Shown here: positions 21,766 to 32,699 of the stretch, in pieces
Numbering within the stretch: position 1 is the first letter of the stretch
Layout: each line of letters starts with the position of its first letter
Assembly (NCBI GenBank): GCA_920105625.2
Contig: OV050030.1
Location: 408,595,034 to 408,659,033, forward strand
DNA: 64,000 nucleotides
From: Clusia tigrina
Lineage: Eukaryota; Arthropoda; Insecta; Diptera; Clusiidae
Direction: 5' to 3'
Notes under the pieces: model-generated
Told to the model about the DNA's origin: nothing
Database searches by the model: none
The model's input: the letters and a program-made list of their open reading frames with translations, nothing else
Translations under genes and position numbers: made by a program

Positions 21766-21939
21766 AAATATAAACCTAAAATAGTTCTAAGAAACTATTC
21801 CCTGGTAGTCAAATTCTATCAAAAGTCCTTCGGTTGCTTAAAACCACAATTGCATGGCAAACACGATGAAATGGAAATACTCCTTTGCAAATTCGTTTCT
21901 TGAAGGAATTTTCATAACTTTATTAACAGTTCCATGTAG

Positions 21940-22290
21940 AAGGAATTCTCTATAGAAAAAAGTCATTGTAGAAATAAGGTTCTCCAGAAATAAATCACTA
22001 CAGTAGCAATTTTGATTAGAAAGTCAGTATCAAGAAAGTCAGTATAGACTCAATTCCATAAGCAAATGATTCTATTAATAAATGGAAAAAAAATAGCAAT
22101 GTCAAAAGTTCTTCAAGACACAAATCTCTATAGACTTCACAAAAGCAAAGTCACTATAGAAATGATTCACTATAGAAACGATTTAATAAAGAAACAAGTC
22201 TCTTAAAAAAGTAACTACAGACACCAGTCCTTATATTTACAAGATACTGGAGACTCATCATACTACAAAACTAAGTCACTTAAATATAAA
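21940..22290. repeat. Degenerate short repeats of CACTATAGAAA type
   Basis: Words such as TCTATAGAAAAAAGTCA, AGTCACTATAGAAATGATTC, ACTATAGAAACGATT and TCTATAGACTTCAC recur at irregular spacing of about 15-40 bases. They look like a decayed short-unit array. Nothing coding is present. Confidence 0.4.
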
Positions 22291-22479
22291 AAAGCCACTT
22301 CAATATGCAAATAAGTCAATGTTGAACCATGTAATGTAATATATAAAGTGGTGTGTAAAGTACTGCGACCAACAACGTCTATTGTACTATCCTCTGCTAA
22401 TAAGATATCCCTATAAAATCTCACCCAAGCCTGATGACCTCAAATATTTGAGGATTTCGGCTGGTTAAAGTAGTGCTAT

Positions 22480-22730
22480 TGCGCTACACAGCTGCTTTAT
22501 CCTTTTGTGCAACATCAACGCCCCACAAATACCAATTATGTATTGTGGCTATTCAGGATCCACCTTACAGAATCTTCACATGGGACTTGTTACAAATCCC
22601 AGCTTGCTCACATGTTCTTTAACCCTACAGTGTCCAGTCAGAAGCCTGTTTGAAATTCTTAGTCTATTCTTGGATAGTCCAATGCAAGACTCAAAAATGT
22701 TGCTGTTCTAGTTGCCTCACAAGAGTTTAG
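22480..22730 (-). pseudogene. LINE C-terminal fragment (LINE-E type)
   Basis: The minus strand reads RISNRLLTGHCRVKEHVSKL, then RFCKVDPE and PQYIIGICGAL. TGHCR..EH is the conserved box just before the Cys/His motif of RNase H LINEs, and RFC...P.YII..C is a degraded version of that motif with stops at two positions. The piece is about 80 codons long. It may be a separate insertion from its neighbours, because it repeats a region also present at 22740-23040. Confidence 0.65.
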
Positions 22731-22739
22731 ATTGTCTTC

Positions 22740-23300
22740 AGCTTACGTGGCTTAGGCAGGTAGGTTTGGCAGCCGCATCACCAATAATAATAAAGGCATG
22801 GCTATGCTTCCCCCTCCCGATTGCACCAACCTGAGCGTTTTATAAAGCGAAGAAGGTTGTTAACACCTGACTGTTAAAGATTATCTATACTTGTTAAATA
22901 GTGAGATCCCAGTAAACGTTCCCTACTTCTAGCAATAGCTGGACATGTACAGAAGAGGTGTTGGACCGTTTTCAGTTCCTCCTCATTCCTGCTGCTGCGA
23001 CAGAACTCATGTGAATGAACTCACATTCTTCTTGCATGATTTCTTAGTCCTAATTTGTAGTCTATTGAGCCTAATGATACTCTTAAATAGACCCAGATTC
23101 AGCCACGGCTATGTTTGGCTGGCGATTTCGCAGCTAGTGGCACAGATCTACCTTTGATTGGTAGAGTTAATTAGTGTCTCTCTTATAAGAAGCTTACAAG
23201 TCGCGAGGGGTATATACATATGCCTACTAAGTGCCGTCTCTCGCAACTTGATCTGCCTTGCAGTTCCCTGGTATATCCCTATAACCTGGTACCCAGCATA
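22740..23300 (-). pseudogene. LINE-E end: RNase H tail, Cys/His motif and 3' UTR
   Basis: From about 23290 down: LCWVPGYRDIPGNCKADQVA (RNase H end), then degraded linker. Next CRSSRNEEELKTVQHLFCTC with PAIARSRERLLGS gives the Cys/His motif (C, H, C, C). Then NNLLRFIKRSGW, the typical end of these proteins. The 3' UTR runs to CTGCCAAACCTACCTGCC at about 22755. Stops break the first part. It is a dead, 5'-truncated fragment. Confidence 0.75.
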
Positions 23301-23323
23301 AATAGATATAGAATAATTATTAT

Positions 23324-23368
23324 TATTATATCTTACACCATAATTAATTATGAGTGCAAGGTGTTGGG
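23324..23368 (+). repeat. 45-bp sequence repeated at 57211-57255
   Basis: TATTATATCTTACACCATAA continues through TTAATTA, then GAGTGCAAGGTGTTGGG. The second copy, 34 kb away and in the same orientation, differs by one base. The function and family are unknown; see findings. Confidence 0.7.
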
Positions 23369-23429
23369 GAACAGAGTACTAGCTACATAGGATATGGTAT
23401 TGTTTAGTAATCTCATTAAGAGATCGGCG

Positions 23430-24134
23430 ACAGTCTAAGACACTCCTTGATGTTATGTGGAATGCATCCAAAGCCCTTCGTGCAGATTGGCTGTCTGATA
23501 AAAAGCAGATATCCTTACCGGTTCCCCTGTTTATCCTCAATCAATTCAAGGCGTCGTGAATAGCGGTGATTTCCGCTTGAAAAACCATGTTGTGATCCCT
23601 TAGTTTGATGGATTCACTGATTGTGTCTTTTCGCAATAAATCCCTGATCGTACACCGGTATTCATTTTTGATCCCTCAGTATCTTGATAGGAGTATCTGG
23701 AGATGGATCCCCCTCGAGCCATTCCTGTCTGGAAGGAATCTTAACCCAAACATTTCTTTCGAAGCAAAGAGAATAAGGAAGGTAATCAATATCACTGGGT
23801 ATGTCCGTATAGGATTCTAATAAGGGCGCATGTCCTACACGGTACAGCTTTCCATTGTGAACTCGTCTTGAGTCGAAAGGCGCAGCATGCCGCTGAATAT
23901 TTGCATAATATATCTAAGGGTGCCAGATGTAGTATGGTATCCCATGCCAAGGTTAGCGTTTTCATAGTACCGCGTACTTGGCTTGAAAAAGTTTCTCTCT
24001 TGCACAGTTCTCATATTCTCTGAGTTCGTTTCCCCATACTCCTCTGGGGGAACATACTCAGGATCTGAATATAATCCAGTCACTACAGTAAAATATCCCA
24101 AACTGAAGCAATCGAGGTATGTGAGGAATCTCAC
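23430..24134 (-). pseudogene. LINE-E linker and RNase H, copy 2
   Basis: On the minus strand: TIPYYIWHP-type linker text at about 23940, HAPLLESYTDIPSDIDYLPY, KIPSRQEWLEGDPSP and LRDQK (degraded DGSK), then an RNase H Glu motif spread over frames (VFQAEITAIHDAL-like). It closes near 23440. Compared with copy 1 at 21490 the two share most of about 190 bases in the region facing FQAEITAIH. Frame changes are frequent. The most distal part (24000-24134) is an open frame but without a motif. Confidence 0.65.
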
Positions 24135-24436
24135 CTTTAAAAATATATGAAAATACTCAAATAACTGGAGACACTCGGGTAATTATTTACTTGTAATTAA
24201 CGATTATAGAATAATTGAAACATAATATACATTATTTTACCCAGGAATAGAATATGATAGTGCCAGATATCGAAACGAGATACAATAGGAAAACTGTAGG
24301 AAATGAAAGCAGAACACGAAACATGATTTATTTGATATAAAATTATATCTGTCCATTCGAAACAGAGATGGGCAAATGAAGCTCTTCCAACTAGTTTACA
24401 ATAAAAACCTATATTTCCAATTTGGAGTGGTTTTTG

Positions 24437-24588
24437 ATTATTCAATTACAAATGTAGTTCATGCTCCACTGTTGGTAAGATTCTACTTTATACTACTTCC
24501 ATATCTATGCTTGATGATTCAATTACAAAAGTAGTTCATGCTCCACTGTTGGTAAGATTCTACTTTATACTACTTCCATATCTATGCT
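24437..24588 (+). repeat. Tandem duplication of 77 bp
   Basis: TTCAATTACAAATGTAGTTC starts at 24441 and TTCAATTACAAAAGTAGTTC at 24518. By eye the copies differ by about one base over 70, so the duplication is recent. It ends near CTATGCTATAAA at 24588. Confidence 0.85.
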
Positions 24589-24599
24589 ATAAATCACTA

Positions 24600-26866
24600 T
24601 TTTGTTATGGTTATCCTACACTAGACACCATCCCACTTTTCTTTGTATTCATTTCCCCATCAAAGCTTTATATAATATTGCTTTGTTTGTTTTGGTAGGG
24701 CTCCTTAAATATTGTTGGTGCCCCTCCCTAATCCAAAAAACATACTATTTTCTTTGCCTCCCCCAATAGTTTGAACACACTTAGCATACACACATGTGCA
24801 GCGAGCCATAAATGTTTAAGAGAAAGTCTTTCTTTATGAGTCCGCGAGTCCTGGCAGAGCCACCTTTGCACATTTACCTCACCCGAATTGCTCAGCGATA
24901 CATAAATTCATTACTGCCCGAAAATTGCTTGCTTAAATATAAATTTTAATTAGCTTTTTGCCATCATAAAATCTCATAAATGAACCCAGCGACCTTTGTG
25001 CAAATAGCGCTTAAATATTAAATAATTCAAAAAGTCTCTGGCAAAAATTCCCTCCCACCGCCACACAACAAAATAAGGTACGAGTAAACAAACAAAAAAA
25101 AAACTATACAGACCGTTTGTGCACTCTACACCAGCACCCACAAAAAAATTCGCACACAACTTGCACTCTCAATAAAACTAAACTCCAAGTCACGAGTTCG
25201 AATCTTTTCAGTCTAGGAAAAGGCGAGCTGGCAGCCAGACAGACACCCGGACGGACGGACAGAGCGACGTACGCGACTAAAGACCGGACGGACATTTAAG
25301 ACAGTTGTAAAGAAATTATACAAATTTACAAACGTCATAACCGCCAAATGCAACGAAATCAAAGCGAAAATATTCGCAACATTTTGAGGCAAAGCAGCCG
25401 CCGCGGTCGCTTTGGCCACTGTTGAGCAAGGCTGCGCTGAGCTATTCAGCTGCAAGCTGCGCTGCACCGCCATGCATGCCAAGTTAGTGGTAATGGTGCT
25501 GGCGCTGGTACTGGTGATGGTGGAGGTGCTGGCGGAGGTATTGATCGTGTTAGCGATGGCGGTGCGGGGGTTATTTGGTTATTGTTGTCTTTGCTGGTTT
25601 TGTCGTAGTCGTTGTTGCTGTTGCTGTGGTTTATGTTGTTGTTGCTGCTGTGGTTCGGTGGCTTATTAAGCAATGAAATATAATGTGCTGAGATTTATCA
25701 CATGCACACCGCGCATGCAGCCCAGCATAACAATTTTCTTGTCTCTGCTGCTTTGTTTTCCCTTTTTTTGTGTTTTGTGTGTTGTTTTGTCTTGGAGGAG
25801 TTCTGCTTTTGTTTTCCGCTGGCGTTGTCGCCTACGCAATTTGGTTGGCTTTAATATTTGACTTACTTTTGTCGACAATTTATGATGTGACATTATAATG
25901 GAATTGCTGGAATTCAAATTGAAAGTGAAATGTAGCGAAACTTTCGTTTGAAGGAGGTTTTCAACATATTTCATAATTATTAGACGAGCTTCCAGAAACG
26001 ATCTCTCTTTGTAGAGGGTGGTGCCGTACTATGACATAATTGGAGATTCAAAGTCTTACTATTTGTTTGGTATAAATGAATATCGGCCTCTAATTCTGGT
26101 TGTTTATCTGTCCACACTTAAACTTGCATTGCTTTCAGTCCTAATTGTGCCAACAACAATTCATGTTCTATTAATTTTTGACTGCTTCATATTTCCTTGC
26201 TTGATATCCCAGTGTTCTCTTTTGAGTTACTTAAATGTTCTTTCTAAATATTTAAATAAGACAAATAGCTCACCTGCTACAAATACCACCCACACTTCTA
26301 GCATAATAGAGGCGAACCGCAAACATGTTCTCATAAAGCCAACACAGTCAGGCAGCCAGCTTCTTGAATTCACGCCAAGTGTGTAGAATTGCATTCAGTT
26401 CGCCAAGTGTGCTAAAATCACTTGCTTCTGTTGTGGCGCCAACTTTTTCCCGTTTTGTGTAAACTTGCGAATTGCAAATCAATGCGTCTCTCAGTATTTC
26501 ATCCAAGCATTGAAATTAGTACTTATCTTCTTCATTTCCGCTTCCTGGCACAAATTGCTAAGGTAGCCGCTTCATGCTAAGGTGCGGAGCACACTAACAG
26601 TGCTGGGATAGTGCACTACATGTGGGTTTCTTATAATGCAATTGAGTTAAAATAATCATAATTTTGTTTCAGTAGTTTTCCCCATGCCGACAGTGCGACC
26701 TAAAATATCTTTTGTGTCTTACTACATTTGTCATTACTGATCCATGTGATTACAACTGTCCGATCTATTATACCCTATTGGTTTTGTAGCGGTATTTCTG
26801 CGGTAATGCCATAGCATATCATCCGTTTGGTGATGTCAAAGCACCTCAATTAAAGTCATCAGCTCC
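24600..26866. other. Host-like block, possible promoter, no gene recognised
   Basis: This block is richer in G+C between about 25190 and 25860. It contains TTG/CTG simple repeats near 25612-25655. Frames on both strands at 25412-25673 come from those repeats. A promoter match is listed separately. A 25-codon frame starts at the first ATG after it (25347) and ends near 25424, which is too short to call. Confidence 0.4.
25208..25242 (+). promoter_or_regulatory. Candidate TATA-less core promoter (Inr + DPE)
   Basis: TCAGTC matches the fly initiator consensus TCAKTY, with A+1 at 25210. AGACA occupies 25237-25241, that is +28 to +32, which matches the DPE consensus RGWYV at exactly the required spacing. 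No TATA box is near -30. The downstream DNA is G+C-richer (GACGGACGGACAGAGCGACG), like a fly 5' UTR. Chance matches to such short motifs are common, so the call is modest. Confidence 0.35.
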
Positions 26867-27590
26867 TTTTCTACCTAGATGTTCCTTGTCTAAAGAAAGG
26901 AAGTAGTAGAAAGTCGTGTTCTTTCATTCTCTTTTCCACTTTATGGATGAATTTGAGAATGCCGATAATAGCAACATTCTTTATTTCTTCCAGAGCCAGC
27001 TGATCGCGATGGAATATGTTCTTTCTAGTTCTTGCCAACGCAATGTAGTTACCTAGTATGTGCTCTGTGGTTTCTTCTTCTTCTAGACAGAGCCGGCACC
27101 CCGTATCTTCAAGAACGCGGATTTTAATCTGGTGATATTTCAGGTAGTAATGACCTGAAGAAAACCTACTATTTTTCCTATGTCTCCTTTGCACATATTG
27201 CGCAGTTCTTTATTGTAGGTCTTACCAATCTTTTGGCTTGTCGAAGTCCCTCTATCCCTTCCCAGTGGGGCATTCTGAGACTATGTTCCAAATTAACTAC
27301 CCTGGATTTAGCCTCCGCCCAGTTGACATCACAATAAGGCTCTGGACCTAAAAGGCTTACTGCGGAACCGGTCCTATTCAGTTCGTATGCAATTTCATTG
27401 CCTTCGATTGCTGTAGGTTGTTGAAGCATTCTTCCACCAGTTTCGATTCTAAAGAATATGAAGCTAATGCCTGTAATTCAGCTTGACTGTCTGACTAGAT
27501 AGCTATGTGCGCGCCCTTATCAGATTTGTCCTTACGTAGATTGAGATTGCTTGAGTTTCAGCCTGGAAGACGCTAGGCCACCTGCTCATT
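26867..27590 (-). pseudogene. LINE-F RNase H second half and C-terminus
   Basis: On the minus strand, 27590-27430 holds the decayed middle of RNase H (VFQAETQAI and a stop). From 27429: AIEGNEIAYELNRTGS (the region after WVPGH), GPEPYCDVNWAEAKS, LRMPHWEGIEGLRQAKRL. After a frame change: SSGHYYLKYHQIKIRVLED, CRLCLEEEETTEHILGNY (Cys/His motif with Asn/Tyr where Cys is usual), then NVAIIGILKFIHKVEKR and a stop at about 26871. It is the 3' part of the same copy as the RT piece at 27930-28660. Confidence 0.82.
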
Positions 27591-27927
27591 GGTTCTGAGA
27601 TTTTGATATTGGGTCCATAGACCCCTCCACCGACTCCGGTGTTTGTTTTTAACCCGTCTGCGAACAGTGCTAGATTTCTGGGGTCGACACAAAGTCCTCT
27701 TATGTCCCATTCATCACGGTCTGAGATATTAATCTCAAAATTGCGACCAAAGTGTCATTTGGTTCTGAGATTTTGATATTGGGTCCATAGAGCACCGACT
27801 GCGGTGGTTATTTTTGACCCGTCTTTGAACCATTCTAAACTTCTAGAGTCGACCCAAGGTCTTTCTGGGTCCCATTCATCACGGTCTGAGATAATAATCT
27901 CAAAATTGCGATCAAAGTGTCATTTTG
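27591..27927 (-). repeat. Tandem duplication (about 170 bp) inside LINE-F RNase H
   Basis: GGTTCTGAGATTTTGATATT occurs at 27591 and 27761. Both units also contain CCCATTCATCACGGTCTGAG and CTCAAAATTGCGA. They translate on the minus strand to the same segment: NFEI...SDRDEWD, then DGLKTNTGVGGGVYG in one copy and DGSKITTAVGALW in the other. The units have diverged by roughly 10-15 percent by eye, so the duplication is older than the 77-bp one at 24.4 kb. The protein would have carried two RNase H first-Asp motifs. Confidence 0.8.
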
Positions 27928-28660
27928 GTATCATATAATCCGTTATTGAGCAGATTATGTTTTGATCCGGTATGATTTTTAAAATATTGAAATGACCAAA
28001 GTCATGAGGCTCTTGTCTGGAGAAGATTTCCATTTTCAATACGCTTCTAGCAGCACATTTTTTCAAAAATGTGTGCAGTGTGGATAATGCTATTCTCGCT
28101 TCAATAGCAGCGGTTGGGCAGTTTCGCATGACACCCGTGCCTGCCTTCGAAAACTTGTAAGTATTTTCTTACCGGATTCTGGTGTGGTTTAAGACCACCA
28201 TACAAGGGATGCATAAGTAATGATTGGTCTAACAATCATTACATACTTCCAGTGTATCATTTTTTTAGTCCAGACCCCATATTCTACCAAATACAGTGTA
28301 TAAAATTTGAGTCCACTCCCCATATTCTACCAAAGGGACTCCGACAGGCCACATTGTGGCTTTGTTTATCACCGAATTTAGGTGAGAGTTCCAATTTAGT
28401 CGCCTATCCACAACTACATCTAGACATTTGACCTCATCGGAATATTTTATATTGATACCCTCAACAGCTATTGTACCAAGGTTCAATTTAAAACTGTTTG
28501 TGAAAGTAACAAGAATGGTTTTGCTGGGCTTAATGCATAACCCTGCTGCGAGATACCAATCTGAAATGAAGGATATAGCCTGATTCATAGTGTTGGATAT
28601 TGTTCTGTCCAACTTGCCGTTGATAATGACACCAAGATCGTCAGGATATTCAGTTAAAAG
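27928..28660 (-). pseudogene. LINE-F reverse transcriptase C-terminal part
   Basis: From about 28660 on the minus strand: TEYPDDLGVIINGKLDRTI (the segment with the degraded catalytic ADD), ISFISDWYLAAGLCIKPSKT (conserved after YADD), KCLDVVVDRRLNWNSHLNSV (thumb) and a frame change. The stretch 27920-28129 reads CPTAAIEARIALSTLHTFLK and MEIFSRQEPHDFGHFN, the linker toward RNase H. A small internal repeat of CCCATATTCTACCAAA occurs at about 28273 and 28320. RT core and upstream domains are missing. Confidence 0.82.
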
Positions 28661-30442
28661 TGTTAATTAGTTGTTTATTTAATAATGTTAAGTACTTCAC
28701 CTGAGCAAAAATTTGTGGTAAGTCCCGGGCTTCATTTCCCGGCATCCTGCTTTCAACTATATATGTTTGGTATGAAGATAAGTAATACTGCGCTTATATT
28801 GGGCTAAGCTAACCAAATATGTTTAATGTGCGAATGGGATTTATGTCTGAATTTGCCGCTTTTACTCCGAAATGTATTTTTAGATACGAGTTTCAAAAGT
28901 ATTCTTAGTGTACTACTAGGATGGCCACAGCTATGCTAAAAATAATCAGCCGTATTCCTTCAACCGGATTTGTCTCATTAACGACCTTCGTCTCAGATTC
29001 GATAAGGATGTCAGTCCGCTTTTCATATACCATATTAATCATTATAATTTCTTTGAAAGCTGTTGGAGTCGATCGTCTAAGGGAAATATTCAATCTGTCA
29101 AGGAGTAAGTAGAGGCTTGTCCAAGATTTTCTTGCAATATTAACCACAGATTGGTGGACAATATTGGCGCAAAGTTGTTTGATTAATGGCATTTTATATC
29201 AAAGCGAATAGTTTTATAAAATTAGTCTCTCTGCAACATTCTCCTCACAACTTCCACCAAAAATAGTCTGCAAAATACCAGCACCTTGAGCCAATATTTG
29301 TTCGTCTGCTCTTAATTATGTTGGCCCGCTCAGATTTTGGCAATTTCAGATATTAAGTCTGGAAGGAAGTAAAAATTCCTTGGTTTGTTCTGAAGTGAAT
29401 ATACCCATATCTATTTATATAGGGATTTTTGAAATTTTAGCATACGAATTCTCCTAATCAGTGATTTTTGATAGGAGTACCCATTAATCCACAATGTACT
29501 ATATTGCATAGCGATTTTAGTAACGCTTGTTCAAGACGACATGTTCGACAGTCGTTCAGAACAACTTTTTAAGCCATGATTCAATTTGTTTATTATAGTT
29601 TTGGAGTTCACGACTCATCTTCTTCAGAGGTCTTTCTATCCAAAATGGATTGTGATGCTATAAACGAACAATTTTCCAGAATTTAAGTCATAATTCAATA
29701 TGACTGTGATTTAAATTATAAATTCATCGTGAAAGAAGTTCTCTGAACTAAACTCACTTTATCTGTCACATTCGATTGTTCTGTTTTAACACAATGCAAT
29801 TAAAATTGTATTGAAGTACTAGAAAAAAGTAGCTTACTTATACCGCAGTCATTGGCCATTTTTTTGTAGTATTAGAACAGTGCGAATATTTGTTCTCTAA
29901 CGATACCGTTGCAAGTCTTTGTGAATGTTTGGTACTGCCCCTTTAAGCTGAGTGAATGCACTTTATTACTATTGCACGACTATGCGTGGTTCATACGTGT
30001 GATCTTTGTGAACACCACCACCACAAGAGAACAAAGCATCTCCATTGATTAGCAGCAAATTCAGTTATTTATGCCATGTCCCACAGTTGACTACTTTACT
30101 AAAGAACAGCTGCAGTGCAGAAGGCAGTCAATATGTGTGGACCGTCTCTCTGCAGCAGTTGTCGTTTAGAGCCACACTGATTCACACAATGGACTGGGCT
30201 ATACTCACTTCAGTGGTGCAGCCCTGAAATGACTTAATGAAGCATTTGAAAGTTTTTATATCTCTATTTCTATTATTCGCTGCTAATACCTATAAATATT
30301 TATAGATTTGTAAAGCACATGACAGGCTCTAACAGCAACTGCACTTAACTGCAAATCGAAACCAAACGCCACGCAGCCCAACGCAACGCAACACAACGCA
30401 ATTGACATTTCAGCCACTATTAACCCACTAACTTAGTGACTT
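28661..30442. other. No gene recognised
   Basis: AT-rich, with short frames only. No recognised domain or transposon end. The part from about 29980 onward is G+C-richer and host-like. Confidence 0.4.
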
Positions 30443-30628
30443 TTACTGGTACCTCACGCCAGCAGCAACACCAGCACCAGCAGCAGCAGCTCCTCGAGTA
30501 TTGTAAAAGCATTTCTGTGGCGGTAGTGGCCGCCTGCAATTTGCGGCAACTAGCGACATGGTCAAAACCGCAAGCATTGCAGCAACGCTAGTATGGCACA
30601 ATGCCAGAATGCCCCGGCCGAGCGGCAT
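30443..30628 (-). CDS. Candidate signal-peptide exon
   Basis: Not a recognised family. An ATG at 30628 on the minus strand opens 61 codons: MPLGRGILALCHTSVAAMLA, then VLTMSLVAANCRRPLPPQKC. The hydrophobic stretch of about 18 residues ending VAANC resembles a secretory signal with a cleavage site. The end is poly-Ala/Gly from GCTGCTGCTG repeats. On the same strand ATATAAAAA lies about 80 bases upstream. A possible splice donor (GGC followed by GTGAGG) lies near the end. The frame is short and partly repetitive, so a chance frame is at least as likely. Confidence 0.2.
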   Translation of the reverse strand: MPLGRGILALCHTSVAAMLAVLTMSLVAANCRRPLPPQKCFYNTRGAAAAGAGVAAGVRYQ

Positions 30629-32699
30629 TAATTGACGCAGTGTGTCAATTTGTGTAGAAAATGGGGGATAAAAAAAGGTGTTTACATTTTTGTGTGTGTG
30701 TGATTTTTTTATATTCGCTTGCCAAAAATTATTATTTAGTTGTCTAGCCTACAATGGAGACGCAGTGCCTCTGCGACTCGCTATGCAGATTGGCTGAATG
30801 CAATGGCGGCGAGGACAATGACACGGTGGCGGTGCCTGTAACTGTTATTGCACTTAAGCTTAAATTATGATGCGGGTTGTTGCCAATGCACCCGTGCACG
30901 CAAGCAGACATTGCAGCCGGCATTGTGTGAATAGACAAGGGAGTCTTTATGTGTGTGTGCTGAGTGTGTTTGAGTGTGTGCTGAGTGTATTTGTTTGTGT
31001 GTATTTGTGTCTGTCTATTAAAGCCTAACACCCATGTACGAAATGTCATTGCGGTTGTCTGAGCTATTACGCATTGCTCGGCGGCTGTCTTGTTGCCTGG
31101 CTGGCAATTGTTGTTGTCATTTCTGCTACTCGTGCAGTTGTTGCTCATATTGTAAGCAACAAATTTGGTGTTGTTAACAAATGCGTAATGCCTGCTCTGT
31201 CTGAGATTTGCATGTGGGGCAGCGCCGCTGCTGTGTAATTACTCGTAGCCGGCCAAGTGAGTCAGCCACAGATCCTCGCTTAAATCTTTCATTTTCCACA
31301 GTTTCCATGCAAACACTTCTGCCACATTTAAGAAACTGTTTTCCCACTTTTTTCCACTTTTTTCACTTTTTTTGTACTTGAAGAAAAGAAAATTGCCTGC
31401 TAATACATTTCAGCAGTTTACGCACTTCATAATTCAATCAAAATTGGCAATTTTGCAATCCCACACAGAAGGAATTTATTTGTTCGGTATTCAATTTGTG
31501 CAATTGTGCGACATTTGTGTGGATGTGTGTGTGTGTGTCACCGTCTGTCCGGCTGTCTGTCTGCACGGCCGTCTTGCGGCCAATCGAGCCGAACAGCTGC
31601 GCCAACATTTTAGCCAAGACACTTTTTCATATTGACAGTTGCTCGCCTGGTAAATTGTTAACAGCATTTGCGCGCACCGCTGGCATTTGGCTTTAGACCG
31701 CAGTTGTTGTTGTTGCCGTTGATGTTGCAGTGTGGTTGTGTTCGTTGTTAAAGCGCTTTTTATGTTAGACTTCGGCTTTTCGGCGGCTGCTGCTGCGGCT
31801 GATATTGCCGCCATAATGACACACAGTCATATTGACAATGAACTGCGGGCTGCTGCCCGCGCAGCCAGCCACTCAATAAGTCAGCGTAGCGTAAAATGCA
31901 ATTTCTGTGCTGAATTCGTTATGAAAATGTCATTTGGCGCTGCTGCTGCTGCTGCTGCTCATACCGAAAGCGTACGAAAAAAGCTGACAACCTGGCAGAA
32001 AATTTGATATAAATTTTAACAAGTTTCGATGCTTATCCAATTTGCACATAAATTTGTATGTAGCAATTTTTATGGACTTTAATGGATTGATTGAGCGGAG
32101 TGCGCTTGGCTTTGCATGCCTGACATTTCAGGAGTAGCGAAGTGCAAAGCTATGTAATGGTTGGATCGTTGCTTTAGAATCCAGCTTAGCATAATGATGT
32201 AACATTTGATTTTTATTATATTTTATACTTCCTAATATGGCATTGCAATGGCAGACAACTTCCAACGATTTCATTAGACCCATACCCATAATGGGAGCTA
32301 TTCCATTAGCCAGTAACATAAACATTGGCTATAATAAAATGCACCACTTTACTGGAGGAAAACCTAGATGTAATAACCGGACTAAGATATTTATGACAAC
32401 TTTCTCCCGCACTAGATTAGATTTAGTTGAAGGTTGTTATACACAGCGACATGAAAGATGTATTGTAGTACTCCTGGGTTCTCGTAACATGAGAACTATT
32501 CATATTTGAGGTATGTATGTAGATATTGAGCCTTAAGCATCACAGGTTTATTAATTGGTCATTGTATTATACCCTAATAGGCATAGCATAATATGTACGA
32601 GTATAGCAATGTATATCAAAAGAATATCTGAAAGACTATATAGTAATCTATGCCCAGGGCTCTATTCTTATTCGACGCTTAGTAAGAAATTATCGAAAA
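30629..32699. other. Host-like block with microsatellites
   Basis: TG/GT-rich stretches at about 30690-30700 and 30945-31010, and (TG)n at 31514-31538. CTG/GCT triplets occur near 31780-31960 and give a poly-Ala frame that is not convincing. From 32130 to 32520 overlapping frames on both strands have no recognised domain. No RNA gene was seen. Confidence 0.4.

Noticed and set aside
25188..25206. GAGTTCGAATC resembling a tRNA T-loop
   Set aside because: No matching acceptor, D-arm or anticodon stem could be paired within 75 bases.
25412..25673. Cys- and Leu-rich frames on both strands
   Set aside because: They are translations of TTG/CTG and GGTGCTGG repeats; the plus frame has no ATG start.
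31732..32007. Poly-Ala frame
   Set aside because: It comes from GCTGCTGCTG triplets without any recognised domain.
32128..32509. Overlapping frames on both strands, considered as a mitochondrial insertion
   Set aside because: No mitochondrial gene could be read in any frame or code.
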